DNA of 64,000 bases, from NCBI RefSeq assembly GCF_003050965.1, contig NZ_QAOU01000001.1, positions 186,001 through 250,000 on the forward strand, given 5' to 3'. The notes under the pieces are model-generated. The model searched no databases, was not told the origin of the DNA, and was given only the letters and a program-made list of their open reading frames with translations. Source of the stretch: Nitrosospira sp. Nsp2. GTDB taxonomy: Bacteria; Pseudomonadota; Gammaproteobacteria; Burkholderiales; Nitrosomonadaceae. A program made the translations under genes and the position numbers. Positions 18,001-26,079 of this stretch are shown here, piece by piece (position 1 is the first letter of the stretch; each line of letters begins with the position of its first letter).

Positions 18001-18927
18001 GTACACTTCAGTCAGCAGGCTATACAGCGGAACGCGGTGGGGGTGGCCCAGATGCCACCATAGGCTGCGATTGGTATTGCCGTCGGTCTGCCACTGGTTG
18101 CTGTGATAATAGTTCACGCCGATGAGATCCAGGAATTGCGGGGCGCCACCAAGCTCAGGCTCCTTGCGGCCGCTGAGCATATCCCACGCCTCAAATTGAG
18201 ATTCCCTTTGCATTGCTGCGTAATCGCCGAGATCCGGTCGATCATGCGGAGCAATCACGTGGATCAGCGGATCGCAATGCAAGATACGTGCGGAGGGATT
18301 GACTTCCCAGATTACTTCGCAGCTCTTCAATGTGGCGCGCACAAGCTGGCGTTTCATTTCCATGCCTTCGTCGCCGCGTGGATCGAGGCACATAAACTGG
18401 AGTTGCGCGCTGGCCCAGCTGGCAAAAGAGATTTCGTTGATGGGCGAGTAGATACTGGTAGCGTGATGTGCGGAGCGCGATTCGATATACTTGACCACCC
18501 GATGACAATAGCGGGCAAACCGGTCGATAAATGCGGGAGAGTATACGTCGACATCATCCGGCCAGCCGTAGTGGCATAATGTCCAGATAACCTGCAACCC
18601 AAGCTCGTCGGCCGCGCGAGCGCGAGTTTCGATGGATGAGAAATCGAAACGTCCGTCCTTTTCTACCAGGCGCCAACCGACACTTTCGCGCACAGTTCTG
18701 ATGCCGAAATTGTTTAACAATAAATAGTCGTCATATGCGAGCGTCGCATGCTGCGTGATATCGTTCATCGATAGTGGCATTCCAGCGCTATTGATGTGAT
18801 CGGCGCCTTCATAACCTGCCTGCCAGTAGGATGAGAAAATTTCGTTGTACGTTGCCTTCATCGGTATGGCCATGAAAAGGCTGCGCAGCCATGGACTGCG
18901 AAGAGCCTGGTGGATAATCCGCTGCAA
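15013..18927 (-). CDS. Three-module chain: GH1-like / glycosyltransferase / FAD oxidoreductase
   Basis: A continuous 1304-codon frame holds three modules. Residues about 20-415 resemble family 1 glycosidases, with acid/base Glu165 in SPINEIS and nucleophile Glu320 in LLAETSH. Residues about 427-800 are a GT-B glycosyltransferase (opening MTTIIVFSHLRWDFVYQRPQ) with SPTKTLEYMAAELPIV as donor site. Residues about 820-1304 are an FAD-binding amine-oxidase/protoporphyrinogen-oxidase or UDP-galactopyranose-mutase-like domain with IIGGGPTGLSAAYHL. Met427 (17649) is preceded by AAGGAG at seven bases, so the second and third modules may also be translated independently: the junction looks like an ancestral gene boundary that lost its stop. 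The listed start is a TTG; ATG 18873 and 18861 are alternatives. Glycan synthesis or remodelling is the likely role. Confidence 0.85.
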   Translation of the reverse strand: MQRIIHQALRSPWLRSLFMAIPMKATYNEIFSSYWQAGYEGADHINSAGMPLSMNDITQHATLAYDDYLLLNNFGIRTVRESVGWRLVEKDGRFDFSSIETRARAADELGLQVIWTLCHYGWPDDVDVYSPAFIDRFARYCHRVVKYIESRSAHHATSIYSPINEISFASWASAQLQFMCLDPRGDEGMEMKRQLVRATLKSCEVIWEVNPSARILHCDPLIHVIAPHDRPDLGDYAAMQRESQFEAWDMLSGRKEPELGGAPQFLDLIGVNYYHSNQWQTDGNTNRSLWWHLGHPHRVPLYSLLTEVYCRYRRPMLLAETSHVGSGRGAWIKEVAREAVMAQQHGVELHGICLYPIVDRPDWEDTHRWHKSGLWEVNIHGVEEKPYQRVLSQPYAAGLRDAQRVIKSFSDQYFKTKASTTIQGAAMTTIIVFSHLRWDFVYQRPQHLLSRMAENYKILFIEEPVFHEHDSFLETSTPAPHITVFKPHTPVAAPGFHDEQLPHLIKLMRQFVANDHPHIAWFYTPMALPLLHELDPSLVVYDCMDELAAFKNPPKQMLQRENALFKVADLVFTGGPSLYRAKRERHHNVHCFPSSVDLVHFEQALDRSNIHPVHENIPGPRLGYYGVIDERVDLELIDRLAEAHPQWQILLVGPVVKIDPAALPKRHNIHYLGQQPYKALPQFLAGWNVCLLPFALNESTRFISPTKTLEYMAAELPIVSTPIVDVLELYGEVVAIADSPQAFIKACENALLTTPEEHTRNVIKMRELVSETSWNTTAEKMHELIHHTHAQKETSLSAARAQSKPQPLLQREIQPEPAENRKCVIIGGGPTGLSAAYHLDEDTLLLDKNSSVGGWCRSIEDKGFTFDHAGHIMFSNDPYVLQLYKILLGNNVHWQNREAWVYSKGVHTRYPFQGALYGLPPDVIKECIVGAMESRYGALKNQGPKNAAACQGVDGAAAVLSDCCADGTVPESGTTVLRQEMTSAKNRPENFEEFIYRMWGAGIAKHFAIPYNRKLWTVPLTEMETSWLGGRVPLPDLEEIIDGALQPVAKPMGPNARFGYPLRGGFQAMMSGFLPHIKGAVELSADVVSVSPQKHVVTLADGRQYRYENLISTMPLPELIRRMGNEAPQPIRQAAAALRHVSVRCVNLGIGRENISEKHWIYYPEDTIFHRIFLQGNASPECNPPGGFGLTCEISYSPAKPLPFDGQELIDRCMEDCIKVGLLTPDDKLITSNLVDMPYAYVVYDHVRKQSVETVKKWLLEQDIVLSGRYSEWEYYNSDHAFLAGKKAAEMVKQVRPREKMYVS

Positions 18928-19122
18928 TGATCGAGGTTTTCCGGAGCTCGCACTGTGCGATAACGTACATTTACGCCCGTTTTAGCCGGCACAGTTTTGA
19001 CTAGCCAGGGGGGATCTGATGGCGATCTTATTCAACCAGGAAAATATATGACGTATCAATGGCGGACGGTAACTCGGCGGGGAGACACGGTAGCGGGCCT
19101 AAACGGCAGAAGGGGTGAGGGG

Positions 19123-19155
19123 GCTCCCGGGTGGTACTGAACCTCCCCCGGGAGC
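19123..19155. terminator. Hairpin downstream of MDR dehydrogenase
   Basis: Perfect nine-base arms GCTCCCGGG / CCCGGGAGC around a 15-base loop, about 70 bases after the dehydrogenase stop on the minus strand. No T-run is present. It may terminate the dehydrogenase transcript or insulate the glycan operon that follows. Confidence 0.45.
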
Positions 19156-19223
19156 AATGCCTAAAATCCGAACAGTACTGTCCGCTCGTCGACAAGCACG
19201 CATCAAAGCATATTTGCGAAGCT

Positions 19224-20384
19224 CTAGGGTGTCAGCACGATCTTGCGGCAGTCATCCTCTTTTTTGTCGAACATGCGATAGCCGGTTGCGGCTTCAGCGA
19301 GTCGCATGCGGTGGCTGATGATGGCGTCCGGATGTAACTCGCCGTCTTCTATATGCTTCAGCAGTGCGGGTAGGAAACGCTGCACATGGGTCTGTCCCAA
19401 TTTGAATACCAACCCCTTCTCAAAGGCATCGCCAAAAAGAAAGCCGTGTATGAAACCGGCATAAACCCCCGGCACGCTGACAGTGCCGCCGCGGCACACG
19501 GCTGCGATGCATTGACGAAGCGCCTTGCCACTGCTGCCTTCAAGTTTCAGGTTTGTCATCACAGTTTCCAGCGCGCTCCCCTTGGCTTCGAATCCCACCG
19601 CATCGATAGCGGCATCGACGCCCCTGCCGGCCGTATTGTCGATAATGACTTCAGCCGCATCGACCTCGTCGAAATTGATTGGGAAGACGTTATATGTTTT
19701 ACGCGCAAACTCAAGCCGGTACGGATGGTGGTCGACCATAAAGATTTGTTCCGCCCCCAGCATTCGCGCGCACGCGGCCGTCATCAGACCAACGGGACCG
19801 GCGCCGAAGATTGCTACGCTCGATCCCGGCCCGACATCGGCATTCACTACCGCTTGATACCCGGTGGGCAGGATGTCGCTCAAGAACAGCACACGCTCGT
19901 CAGCAAGCGTATCGCCAACCTTGATGGGCCCTATGTTTGCCTTCGGAACTCGTACATATTCGGCCTGCCCTCCAGGTACGCCTCCATAAAGATGGGTGTA
20001 GCCAAAAAGAGCCGCACCGGGACGCACGCTCTTCTTATTGAGGATTGCGCCACGGTGTGGATTGGTGGTTTCGCAAGCGGCAAATAATTGCCGGTCACAG
20101 AAGAAACACGCTCCGCAGGCGATCACAAACGGTACCACTACCCGGTCGCCCTTTTGTAGCGCTGACACGTCGGATCCGGTATCAACCACGACTCCCATAA
20201 ATTCATGGCCCAGGATGTCGCCATCCTTGAGTTCCGGAATTTTGCCCCGGTACAGATGCAGGTCTGACCCGCAGATCGCCGTGGCGGTAATCCGGAGAAT
20301 GATATCGTCCCGTTCCTGTAGTATCGGATCAGGAACGGTATCTACCCGAACGTCATGAGCTCCATGATAGGTTAGCGCGCGCAT
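19224..20384 (-). CDS. Zinc-dependent medium-chain alcohol/formaldehyde dehydrogenase
   Basis: A 386-aa MDR-family NAD(P)-dependent dehydrogenase. Catalytic zinc ligands are Cys in AICGSDLH and the His-Glu of GHEFMG. Structural zinc is bound by the Cys set in [15 protein letters not shown]. The nucleotide fold has [10 protein letters not shown]. The overall pattern and length resemble glutathione-independent formaldehyde dehydrogenases and threonine-dehydrogenase-like enzymes. The start at 20384 has AAGGAAGAG upstream. Substrate is uncertain; formaldehyde or alcohol oxidation is the family role. Confidence 0.9.
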   Translation of the reverse strand: MRALTYHGAHDVRVDTVPDPILQERDDIILRITATAICGSDLHLYRGKIPELKDGDILGHEFMGVVVDTGSDVSALQKGDRVVVPFVIACGACFFCDRQLFAACETTNPHRGAILNKKSVRPGAALFGYTHLYGGVPGGQAEYVRVPKANIGPIKVGDTLADERVLFLSDILPTGYQAVVNADVGPGSSVAIFGAGPVGLMTAACARMLGAEQIFMVDHHPYRLEFARKTYNVFPINFDEVDAAEVIIDNTAGRGVDAAIDAVGFEAKGSALETVMTNLKLEGSSGKALRQCIAAVCRGGTVSVPGVYAGFIHGFLFGDAFEKGLVFKLGQTHVQRFLPALLKHIEDGELHPDAIISHRMRLAEAATGYRMFDKKEDDCRKIVLTP

Positions 20385-20448
20385 GTGGCTCTTCCTTTGA
20401 TTTTTTTCATCACCAGAGAATCGGTAAGAAGTCAGCTGAGGCGGTTTC

Positions 20449-20883
20449 CTACCGTGGCAACGGCGTTCCCGGCGGGATCCTGGCAGCTTCTTCCGGGCTC
20501 AATCTGCCGTCGCGATCGATGTCGGCAGCTTCTCTATTCGTCCGGTTCAATTTATCCCTTACCGGATCGCTTCCGGGCGTTGAACCGTAACCACCCAGCC
20601 CAGGCGGAGGTTGACCTATCCTTGACCCCCCCGTCGACTGCTGGGGAAGAGTGTCCGTATGTCCGCCCGGCGTGGGTTGGCCAATAATGGAACCGCCTGG
20701 CGCCTGAGGCGGCTGCCCGATAACGGAACTACCTTGGCCCGGCCGGGACGGCACCCCCGTGGTACCGCCTGTGCCGGGCGTGACTTGCGCCTGACTTGCC
20801 CCGTTAATACCCAGAAAAACGAGCGCTAGCGCGACCGTTAACGCGCCAACTGGAAATGCGGGAGATATCGGATGGAAATTCAT
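20449..20883 (-). CDS. Secreted Gly/Pro-rich protein with one EF-hand-like loop
   Basis: The 144-aa product starts after GGAGAG and has an N-terminal hydrophobic signal segment ending near SQAQV. The middle is low complexity with three degenerate repeats of the form S-x-I-G-Q-P-P ([31 protein letters not shown]). The C terminus carries a single EF-hand-like calcium loop, [14 protein letters not shown] single loop is unusual, because EF-hands normally pair; it may dimerise or be a relic. An exported, possibly calcium-binding protein is the reasonable call. Confidence 0.7.
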   Translation of the reverse strand: MNFHPISPAFPVGALTVALALVFLGINGASQAQVTPGTGGTTGVPSRPGQGSSVIGQPPQAPGGSIIGQPTPGGHTDTLPQQSTGGSRIGQPPPGLGGYGSTPGSDPVRDKLNRTNREAADIDRDGRLSPEEAARIPPGTPLPR

Positions 20884-21050
20884 GACGCTCTCCTAACGAG
20901 GTTTAGCGACGATAGGAAATGCTACCTTTACCGTTTTATGCATTCGGTGCGGCATCGCACTTACCGAATCTGATCCAAGCAAAATTACCGAAGCACGTTG
21001 CCGTGCTCTGCCGTTGACGCAATGGATGCGCTGTGGAGCGGTAGACGGCG

Positions 21051-21839
21051 TCAAGAGACCGCTAACGCATCAATGACCGCATCAAGGAGAGGCTTATTTG
21101 CCGCGGCGATTATCCGCTCACCCGAATTCAAGCCGAGCGGATCGCCTTGCCAATCCGCTATCCATCCGCCAGCGCCGCGGATCACCGGGACCAGGGGCAG
21201 ATAGTCGCAAGGTCCGAGCCCGGATTCCACCACGAGATCGCAATGTCCCGAGGCGAGCAAGCCGTAGGCATAACAATCGCACCCATGCTGAGCGACGGCC
21301 GTGCGTTGACACAGTGCATTAATCAAGGGACGTTCAGAAGAAGGAGTCAAATGCGGTGTTGACACATACAGTCGCGCCTCTTCGATGGAATGGCAACGAC
21401 CTGCCTTGACTACGCGAACCTGGTCACCGCCAGTGAATTTCGTGAGTTTCCCATCCCCTATCCATCGTTCTTTCAACGCTGGTAGATCAATCAGTCCGAT
21501 AATGGGCTCATGATGAAAGAGCAAACCGACGAGGATGCCGAAGAGAGGATTTCCCATGGCAAAACTCAGGGTGCCATCTAGGGGGTCGACCACCCAGCTG
21601 TAATCGCTGGCCGGCATGCCGCCGTATTCCTCGCCAATAATCCCATGGCGGGGATATCGTTCACGGATCAGTCGGCGGAGCGTACTCTCGATTTCAAAAT
21701 CCGCTGCTGTCACAGGGCTCTGGTCGGGCTTGCAGGAAATTTCCAGAGAGGTGCGGAAATACCGAAGTGCGATTTGGCCGCCAACATCAGCCAGGTATTG
21801 AGCGAACTCTAATGCTTGTTCGTGATCGACACTGTTCAT
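21051..21839 (-). CDS. Inositol-monophosphatase-family phosphatase (HisN-like)
   Basis: From ATG 21839 the 262-aa product has the full metal-binding set of the family: GEEYGG (Glu), DPLDGT (two Asp and the Thr), and GPCDYLPLVPVIRGAGG with the late Asp. The form of the second and third motifs resembles histidinol-phosphate phosphatases of the HisN type more than suhB, so histidine biosynthesis is possible; inositol or other sugar phosphates cannot be excluded. The frame runs on upstream to 21923, but that extension lacks similarity. No his genes are nearby. Confidence 0.85.
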   Translation of the reverse strand: MNSVDHEQALEFAQYLADVGGQIALRYFRTSLEISCKPDQSPVTAADFEIESTLRRLIRERYPRHGIIGEEYGGMPASDYSWVVDPLDGTLSFAMGNPLFGILVGLLFHHEPIIGLIDLPALKERWIGDGKLTKFTGGDQVRVVKAGRCHSIEEARLYVSTPHLTPSSERPLINALCQRTAVAQHGCDCYAYGLLASGHCDLVVESGLGPCDYLPLVPVIRGAGGWIADWQGDPLGLNSGERIIAAANKPLLDAVIDALAVS

Positions 21840-21952
21840 TGCTTCGCTGAACGGATTCGCACTGGTTGAGAATGAGGTAACGCCGGAGCCGTTATTGCAG
21901 AGCCAGGGAAGCCACGGGAGCACGAGGGCGGAGACAACATCTCAGGAAACTG

Positions 21953-22486
21953 CTAGACGGGGCTTTTACCCGGGGATCGGCGCGAGGATTGTTCCGGTTC
22001 TTTCCCGTCACGGCGCAATACGCTGATTTCACCGTTATCTTCAAGATAAGCTATTCTTATTTCGGCGAAATTTTCAACGCCATGTTCGCGCAGCTTCGAT
22101 TCCAGTTCCGAGGCAGTAATCAACTCCTGCCGCATGGCTTTGCGTTGCAGCTTGCCGTCGCGTATGAGAGCCAGCGGAGGCGGTTCGACTAGGTTGCGGA
22201 TTGAAGGGAAGTGAAAACTGGCCCAGTCAAGAACGTAGTTCCATCCTGCAATGGTGGCGATAAGAAGGCAGCCATCCGTGATGGAGTCATAGCTTCCGGA
22301 CATGCCATTGCTTGCCGCATCGGCGATGAGGACTACGAGCATGACGTCGGCGATGCCGATGGCCCCGATGTCACGCCGAAGCACGAATCTGAACAGCAGA
22401 AATATGAACCAGTAGATAACTGTTCCCCTGATCACCATCTCGGCTGGATTTACTGAAAAGCCAAAAAGATGTGACCAGTCGATCAT
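21953..22486 (-). CDS. YetF-like DUF421 membrane protein
   Basis: A 177-aa protein with three membrane segments near residues 17-95, followed by the DUF421 cytoplasmic domain (PPPLALIRDGKLQRKAMR and later EIRIAYLEDNGEISVLRR). The family is widespread and has no settled biochemical role. The C-terminal tail is Ser/Arg/Pro rich. It lies 113 bases upstream of the HisN-like gene on the same strand. Confidence 0.85.
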   Translation of the reverse strand: MIDWSHLFGFSVNPAEMVIRGTVIYWFIFLLFRFVLRRDIGAIGIADVMLVVLIADAASNGMSGSYDSITDGCLLIATIAGWNYVLDWASFHFPSIRNLVEPPPLALIRDGKLQRKAMRQELITASELESKLREHGVENFAEIRIAYLEDNGEISVLRRDGKEPEQSSRRSPGKSPV

Positions 22487-22907
22487 GCTTCAGGCAGGAT
22501 GGAAGTCGGCGTTAAAATTTGCGAGATGAACCCATAGGATCTTCGCAATGATGAATGGGGAAGGAGGCACCGGTGCGAACAAGATTTTATGCCAGATGAG
22601 ACCAAAAGCGGCGCAGCAAAATATTTAGATGTGACGTTTGCAACGCAAAATTAGCTAATAACGTTGCCACGTGCTACTCCAAATTATGGCGTAATCGTAA
22701 TAGCCGGGTCAGAGTCTTTCAGTGCGTTAACGCACATTCGGCGGTTTTAAATTTGAGTAGAGTGGAAGGCCTCGCGCTCTGCGAACATATCAAATATATA
22801 TCGGGTATCCGGCGCATTGGATGATCGCAGCCTAAGTCGGGCTCGGGCCGAAGCTAAAGCCTCTCAGTGACATTCGGAGGAATAGTCACCGGGTGAAACA
22901 ATGGAAA
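22487..22907. other. Gene-poor stretch with a 14-bp palindrome
   Basis: About 420 bases that separate the DUF421 gene from a minus-strand membrane-protein gene. No open frame with a ribosome site is seen. The notable element is a perfect palindrome GTGCGTTAACGCAC at 22722-22735, a possible operator. Confidence 0.4.
22722..22735. promoter_or_regulatory. Perfect 14-bp palindrome, possible operator
   Basis: GTGCGTTAACGCAC is an exact inverted repeat in an otherwise non-coding stretch. It lies about 235 bases from the start of the DUF421 gene and downstream of the 22908 gene, so the target gene is unclear. Confidence 0.35.
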
Positions 22908-23417
22908 TTACGGCTTCCGATTGGGCATGCCCTCGGATTTTGGATAACGCTTCAGTAAAGCCGTAGCCGCCAAGCCGAGGGCGAACGTTCCGTACACGAT
23001 AAGTAGCGAGCGCTTAGACAGGCGGTGCTCAAATCCAGGTGTCAGCCGTTGCGGGGTCAAATGAAAATCAACGGTGTAGGCGGCGGCTGCTATCACGGCC
23101 GCAGGCGCCAGCACGGCGGCAGTGTTCTCAGCAACCGATAAGCGCTGGCGCAGTCTCTCGTACCAGAGCGCCCAAAAGACGGATGCGGCGTGGTGTATCA
23201 AATAGCCGACGATGGTATAGCGAAGGCTAAAACGGTTCTGATAGGGTGCGTGTCGCCCCCAGACCCACTGGCTTGGGCCATTGACAGGAGCTGCCGATCT
23301 GTCCAGTTCGGCTTTACCCAGCATCGAAAGCGAGATCGTTGACGCAACGCTGGCAACGGTACCGGAAACAAGACTGTTTTGAAATGCTTCTCTCAAGCTT
23401 TTCACAGGATTTTTCAT
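22908..23417 (-). CDS. Putative inner membrane protein
   Basis: A 169-aa protein with three or four hydrophobic segments (about residues 18-33, 68-85, 100-115 and 138-156) and conserved-looking polar pieces such as YTVDFHLTPQRLTPGFEH. I recognise it as a conserved hypothetical membrane protein but cannot name a function. It is divergent from the SDR gene, with a 97-base shared upstream region that is AT-rich and probably holds the promoters. Confidence 0.7.
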   Translation of the reverse strand: MKNPVKSLREAFQNSLVSGTVASVASTISLSMLGKAELDRSAAPVNGPSQWVWGRHAPYQNRFSLRYTIVGYLIHHAASVFWALWYERLRQRLSVAENTAAVLAPAAVIAAAAYTVDFHLTPQRLTPGFEHRLSKRSLLIVYGTFALGLAATALLKRYPKSEGMPNRKP

Positions 23418-23514
23418 GATAAAAAATATAGCTTATTTTTGTCTCGCAGTCACTCCGCGGCAAAAATTCGTGCCTGTATTCTACTGTAGTCAGTCAAGTT
23501 CCACCTATCCATAA

Positions 23515-24795
23515 ATGGCCACGGTATTGATTACAGGCGCAACGGGTTTTATCGGCAGCCACTTGGTCGAGGCGCTGGTTGATGCGGGGCATGAAGTCAA
23601 ATGCGCGGTAAGAGAATGCCCAGCTCAAGGAAAGTGCAGTAGGCTAGCGTGTGTTCCGGTTGATTACACGCGCGATTTCGAACCGGATGTCTGGCAAAGG
23701 CGGCTTGCGGGTATCGACGTGACTATAAATGCGGTCGGGATATTGCGCGAACACGGAGCGCAGACTTTCGAGGCGCTTCACGACCGTGCTCCACGAGCGC
23801 TTTTTGCAGCCAGCGCCGCCGCCGGCGTCAAGGTCGTGCAGATTTCCGCGTTGGGAGCGGATGAGCGAGCAAGCAGTCGATATCATCTCAGCAAAAAGGC
23901 TGCGGATGATGCCTTGCTGGCGTCGTCGAAGAAGGCGGTGGTGGTACAGCCGTCACTTGTGTATGGGCCGGGTGGGACCAGCGCCAGGGTATTCAATATG
24001 ATGGCAAGCTTGCCTTTGATTCCGTTGCCGGGCGCCGGTGATCAGGCAATTCAGCCGATTCACATCGACGATCTAATCCGAGCGGTGGTACGGTTGGTGG
24101 AAACAGAGCGATATCTGGGGCAGCGCGTCCCGCTTGTTGGTCCCGAACCCGTTACGCTGCAGCGCTATCTGGATGAATTGCGCCACTCCATGGGGTTGGG
24201 CCCGGGCAAATTTATGCATATCCCTGCCGCTCTCGTCGATATTACAGCGCAAATTGGCCAGTGGTCCGGGAAAGGGATGCTTGACCTCGATACATGGAGG
24301 ATGCTTCAGCGGGGAAACACGGCTGATCCCGGCGCGACCAGGGATCTTCTGGGTCGAGACCCCAGGCCGGTGAGCGAATTCACGTCCCGCTGGAGCGCAA
24401 GGGAATCACGGATGTCAGCGCTGATGGAGTGGCTCGAACTCGTGCTGCGGGTGTCCCTCGCGGCGGTTTGGCTTCTCGCCGGCGTCGTGTCGATGGGCGT
24501 TTACCCGGTCGAAGACAGCTATGCGATGCTCGCGCGAGTAGGAATCACGGGCAGCAGCCTCGCGCCCATAGCTCTTTATGGCGCCGCCGCTCTGGATTTT
24601 GCATTCGGCTTGGGAACGCTGTTTTTACGTCGTCGAAAATTTCTGTGGATAGCGCAGGCGACGCTCATCGGTCTCTATACCATTACCATAACGTTTTATC
24701 TCCCCGAGTTCTGGCTGCATCCCTTCGGACCTTTGATAAAAAATCTGCCTATCCTGGCCGCAATCCTGGTGTTGTACGAGTTGGAGAAGCGGTAA
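23515..24795 (+). CDS. NAD-binding epimerase-like protein fused to DoxX-like membrane domain
   Basis: The N-terminal 300 residues form an atypical SDR/NmrA-like Rossmann domain: TGATGFIGSHLVEAL binds the dinucleotide and YHLSKKAADDALL resembles the YxxxK region. Residues about 305-426 add four membrane helices typical of a DoxX-like domain (LRVSLAAVWLLAGVVSMGV). This combination is known in proteobacteria and suggests a membrane-tethered reductase acting on a lipid or quinone-like substrate. Its stop overlaps the start of the next gene (TAATG), so the two are coupled. Confidence 0.88.
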   Translation: MATVLITGATGFIGSHLVEALVDAGHEVKCAVRECPAQGKCSRLACVPVDYTRDFEPDVWQRRLAGIDVTINAVGILREHGAQTFEALHDRAPRALFAASAAAGVKVVQISALGADERASSRYHLSKKAADDALLASSKKAVVVQPSLVYGPGGTSARVFNMMASLPLIPLPGAGDQAIQPIHIDDLIRAVVRLVETERYLGQRVPLVGPEPVTLQRYLDELRHSMGLGPGKFMHIPAALVDITAQIGQWSGKGMLDLDTWRMLQRGNTADPGATRDLLGRDPRPVSEFTSRWSARESRMSALMEWLELVLRVSLAAVWLLAGVVSMGVYPVEDSYAMLARVGITGSSLAPIALYGAAALDFAFGLGTLFLRRRKFLWIAQATLIGLYTITITFYLPEFWLHPFGPLIKNLPILAAILVLYELEKR

Positions 24796-25259
24796 TGGAA
24801 TACATCACCGCAAAATGGCTGCATATTCTCTCTTCAACCTTACTCTTCGGCACGGGTATAGGCACAGCCTACTATATGATTTGCGCGACTCTGACAAGGA
24901 GTCCCCCGATCGTGGCAGCGGTGGGGAAAAACGTAGTGACCGCAGACTGGCTGTTTACCGCAACCACGATCGTTATTCAGCCCCTTACCGGGTTTTATCT
25001 CATCTACCTCGCCGGTATCCCTCTCACGGCCCGCTGGATCTCCTGGTCGATAGGCCTGTACCTGTTAGCCGCGGCCTGCTGGCTCCCCGTCGTTTGGTTG
25101 CAAATAAAAATGCAGCGGCTGGCGGCCGAGGCCCGCGATAGCAACACCCATTTGCCCGCGTCGTATTGGCGGTATTTCCGGCTCTGGATTGCACTCGGCA
25201 TTCCGGCATTTTTTGCGCTGGTTGTCGTGTTTTATCTAATGGTGGCCAAGCCGGTATGA
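24795..25259 (+). CDS. DUF2269-family membrane protein
   Basis: ATG 24795 overlaps the upstream stop. The 154-aa product has four membrane segments and the family opening MEYITAKWLHILSSTLLFGT, followed by GTAYYM and TTIVIQPLTGFYLI, as in DUF2269 integral membrane proteins. Function is unknown; these are often paired with the SDR-DoxX gene, as here, which argues for a common membrane process. The frame is open well upstream inside the SDR gene, but those codons are a shadow. Confidence 0.85.
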   Translation: MEYITAKWLHILSSTLLFGTGIGTAYYMICATLTRSPPIVAAVGKNVVTADWLFTATTIVIQPLTGFYLIYLAGIPLTARWISWSIGLYLLAAACWLPVVWLQIKMQRLAAEARDSNTHLPASYWRYFRLWIALGIPAFFALVVVFYLMVAKPV

Positions 25260-25312
25260 ACCCCCTCAATACGTTTGCGGTTACCTAAAACAACAAGGAA
25301 CGTGATCTGGCA

Positions 25313-25903
25313 ATGAATGACGAATGCGTGCTCCACGAATGTGCTGTTGCGCTCCTCCTTATTGATGTCATCAACGATCTGGAATTCGAGGACGGAGACA
25401 AGCTATCCGCCGCTGCTGTGCCTGCTGCGGGGAATATTGCGCGGCTGAAGCTTGAAGCAAAAATCAACGGCGTGCCCTGTGTGTATGTGAATGACAATTT
25501 TGGGCAGTGGCAGTCCGATTTCAAGCATCTCATTTCCAGTTGCGTGAGAGATGGCGTACGCGGTGCTCCGATAGCCAAGCAACTTGTTCCACAACGGGAC
25601 GATTATTTCGTTCTCAAGCCCAGGCACTCGGGTTTTTTTCAGACTCCACTGGATCTCTTACTGCGGGATCTGCATGCTCGGAAATTAATTCTTTGCGGCC
25701 TCACTACCGATTCGTGCGTTTTGTTCACCGCGAATGACGCGTATTTGCGTGGTTTTGAAATTCTCGTCCCGTCGGATTGCAGCGCCGCGATGACCAACAG
25801 CCGACATACGACCGCGCTTGGGCAAATGCGAAGAACGTTGAAGGCTGCGACCATCGAATCGACCCGTATTGACTTCAAGAAATTATTGAACCAACACAAG
25901 TAG
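25313..25903 (+). CDS. Cysteine hydrolase, isochorismatase family
   Basis: A 196-aa alpha/beta hydrolase of the isochorismatase/nicotinamidase superfamily. The catalytic triad is visible: Asp in LLLIDVINDLEF (near residue 18), Lys in FVLKPRHSGFF (near 102) and Cys in GLTTDSCVLFTANDA (near 133). A ribosome site AAGGAAC lies upstream. The metal ligands of nicotinamidases (D-x-H) are not clear, so this is an amidase of unknown substrate rather than PncA. Confidence 0.88.
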   Translation: MNDECVLHECAVALLLIDVINDLEFEDGDKLSAAAVPAAGNIARLKLEAKINGVPCVYVNDNFGQWQSDFKHLISSCVRDGVRGAPIAKQLVPQRDDYFVLKPRHSGFFQTPLDLLLRDLHARKLILCGLTTDSCVLFTANDAYLRGFEILVPSDCSAAMTNSRHTTALGQMRRTLKAATIESTRIDFKKLLNQHK

Positions 25904-26001
25904 ATGCGGTCTTTGATACTGGACAGTTCATTCCACGGTTTTCCCGGACGTTTTACCCGCTAGAGGTCGTAATTCCCCGGAAAAACGAGCAATAGTATTT
26001 C

Positions 26002-26030
26002 TTGACTATTCGCTCATTTTTCTTTACATT
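26002..26030 (+). promoter_or_regulatory. Sigma70-type promoter of the desaturase gene
   Basis: A -35 box TTGACT (26002-26007), a 17-base spacer and a -10 box TACATT (26025-26030). Transcription would start near 26037, which excludes upstream codons of the desaturase frame and supports ATG 26080 as its start. Confidence 0.65.
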
Positions 26031-26079
26031 CCCGTATGGTTTTCCTTCGGTAATTTATTCAAAAAAGGTTTGTAAATAC

